64,000 nt of DNA from Cinclus cinclus (lineage: Eukaryota; Chordata; Aves; Passeriformes; Cinclidae), in the NCBI RefSeq assembly GCF_963662255.1, contig NC_085047.1, positions 58,278,006 through 58,342,005 on the forward strand, read 5' to 3'. This document shows positions 63,431 to 64,000 of the stretch, one piece after another. A program made the translations under genes and the position numbers. The notes under the pieces were generated by a model, which saw nothing but the letters and a program-made list of their open reading frames with translations, did not search any database and was not told where the DNA came from. Every line of letters starts with the position of its first letter. Within the stretch, counting starts at the first letter, position 1.

Positions 63431-64000
63431 ACTGTAAGTTTCTGAACTAGGAAAGAGAGCTTATTGTGAGAGCATTTTCAGAGGTCAGGCTATACTTGCA
63501 GTTCAGACTCTTAAAAACTTGGGGCCAAGCCACAAAAACTTACACTGCACTTTTCACAGGTCTGATTTCGCTAACTTTGCTGTATTCCCATATTCCCATA
63601 GCTGAAAGTGGGAAAAGCTATCTCCCTTATTAAAGTATTCCAAAATTTTGTGTAAGAAACCTTAAAATACATATTTGGTCAATGAAAACAACGTAGCATT
63701 GGTTTGCGCAGTTTCATACTGAACTAAACCTCCAATTAAAATTTAACACTAGGAGGTAAATGTTTTAGATCAACTGCATGAAAGAATCCACAAAATTAGG
63801 AGTGCAACTTGTGTTGATTGCAAGTTAAGATTTCATAGTTTGATTATGTATCAGATAGTCCATCAGCTTAATGAAACAGAAAATCAGGTTAATAAGTTAA
63901 TAAATATAACAAGCAAATACACACATATATGTCCATAAAAAGAGAGTGATAATTAAATATATACCATTATAAGAAAAAACATCTTGAAGAATGTTTGAGG
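63431..64000. other. AT-rich non-coding end of window
   Basis: Nothing recognisable. The last about 120 bp are very AT-rich with short TAATAAAT and ATATAT words. Confidence 0.6.

Noticed and set aside
1..64000. CRISPR arrays, bacterial operons, tRNA or rRNA genes, phage or plasmid functions
   Set aside because: No regularly spaced repeats, no ribosome-binding-site-led gene runs and no tRNA box A/B cloverleaf were seen; composition and CR1/LTR content are those of a vertebrate nuclear genome.

Overview
The window looks like ordinary non-coding nuclear DNA from a bird, most likely a passerine songbird. The reasons are eight fragments of CR1 non-LTR retrotransposons (the dominant avian LINE), one complete solo LTR of the type I recall from songbird class III (ERVL-like) endogenous retroviruses, AT-rich and CpG-poor composition, no CpG island, and many stops in all frames. 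Lineage is inferred from repeat families recalled from memory; no database was searched.

Layout. 1-1110 carries the longest CR1 copy (plus strand, 5'-truncated, from the end of the reverse-transcriptase ORF into the 3' UTR). 1111-13384 is AT-rich unique sequence with short low-complexity tracts (a 20-G run, a TG repeat, C11T7, a pyrimidine-rich strand near 7.6-8.2 kb). Old minus-strand CR1 pieces lie at 13385-13806 and 16389-16510. 16.5-27.1 kb is unique sequence with an AT-rich block resembling a conserved non-coding element near 23.9-24.2 kb. A (GAAAAA)n array at 27166-27344 gives 179 bp of uninterrupted purines. The solo LTR fills 34750-35413 and is flanked by a perfect 5-bp target-site duplication. 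A plus-strand CR1 3' end lies at 44418-44592. Minus-strand CR1 pieces follow at 50357-50755, 54560-54800 and 56458-56720, with a weak ancient one near 63265-63430.

Genes. I recognise no protein-coding gene, tRNA, rRNA or structured RNA. The longest open frames (about 125-165 codons) are the length expected by chance in 64 kb, and many lie antisense to repeats or in the purine microsatellite. Four short segments (22894-23001 minus, 38230-38331 plus, 49220-49371 minus, 58930-59024 minus) combine an AG acceptor, an open frame and a GT donor and are listed as low-confidence candidate exons. The 49.2-49.4 kb one has a vague immunoglobulin-fold pattern. They lie on both strands, so they do not form one obvious gene. 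The window may be intergenic or lie inside a large intron.

No new biological system is evident. The observations best worth following up are the intact LTR insertion, the long mirror-symmetric purine tract, the candidate exons, the paired homeodomain-type palindrome near 36.9 kb and several perfect short inverted repeats.
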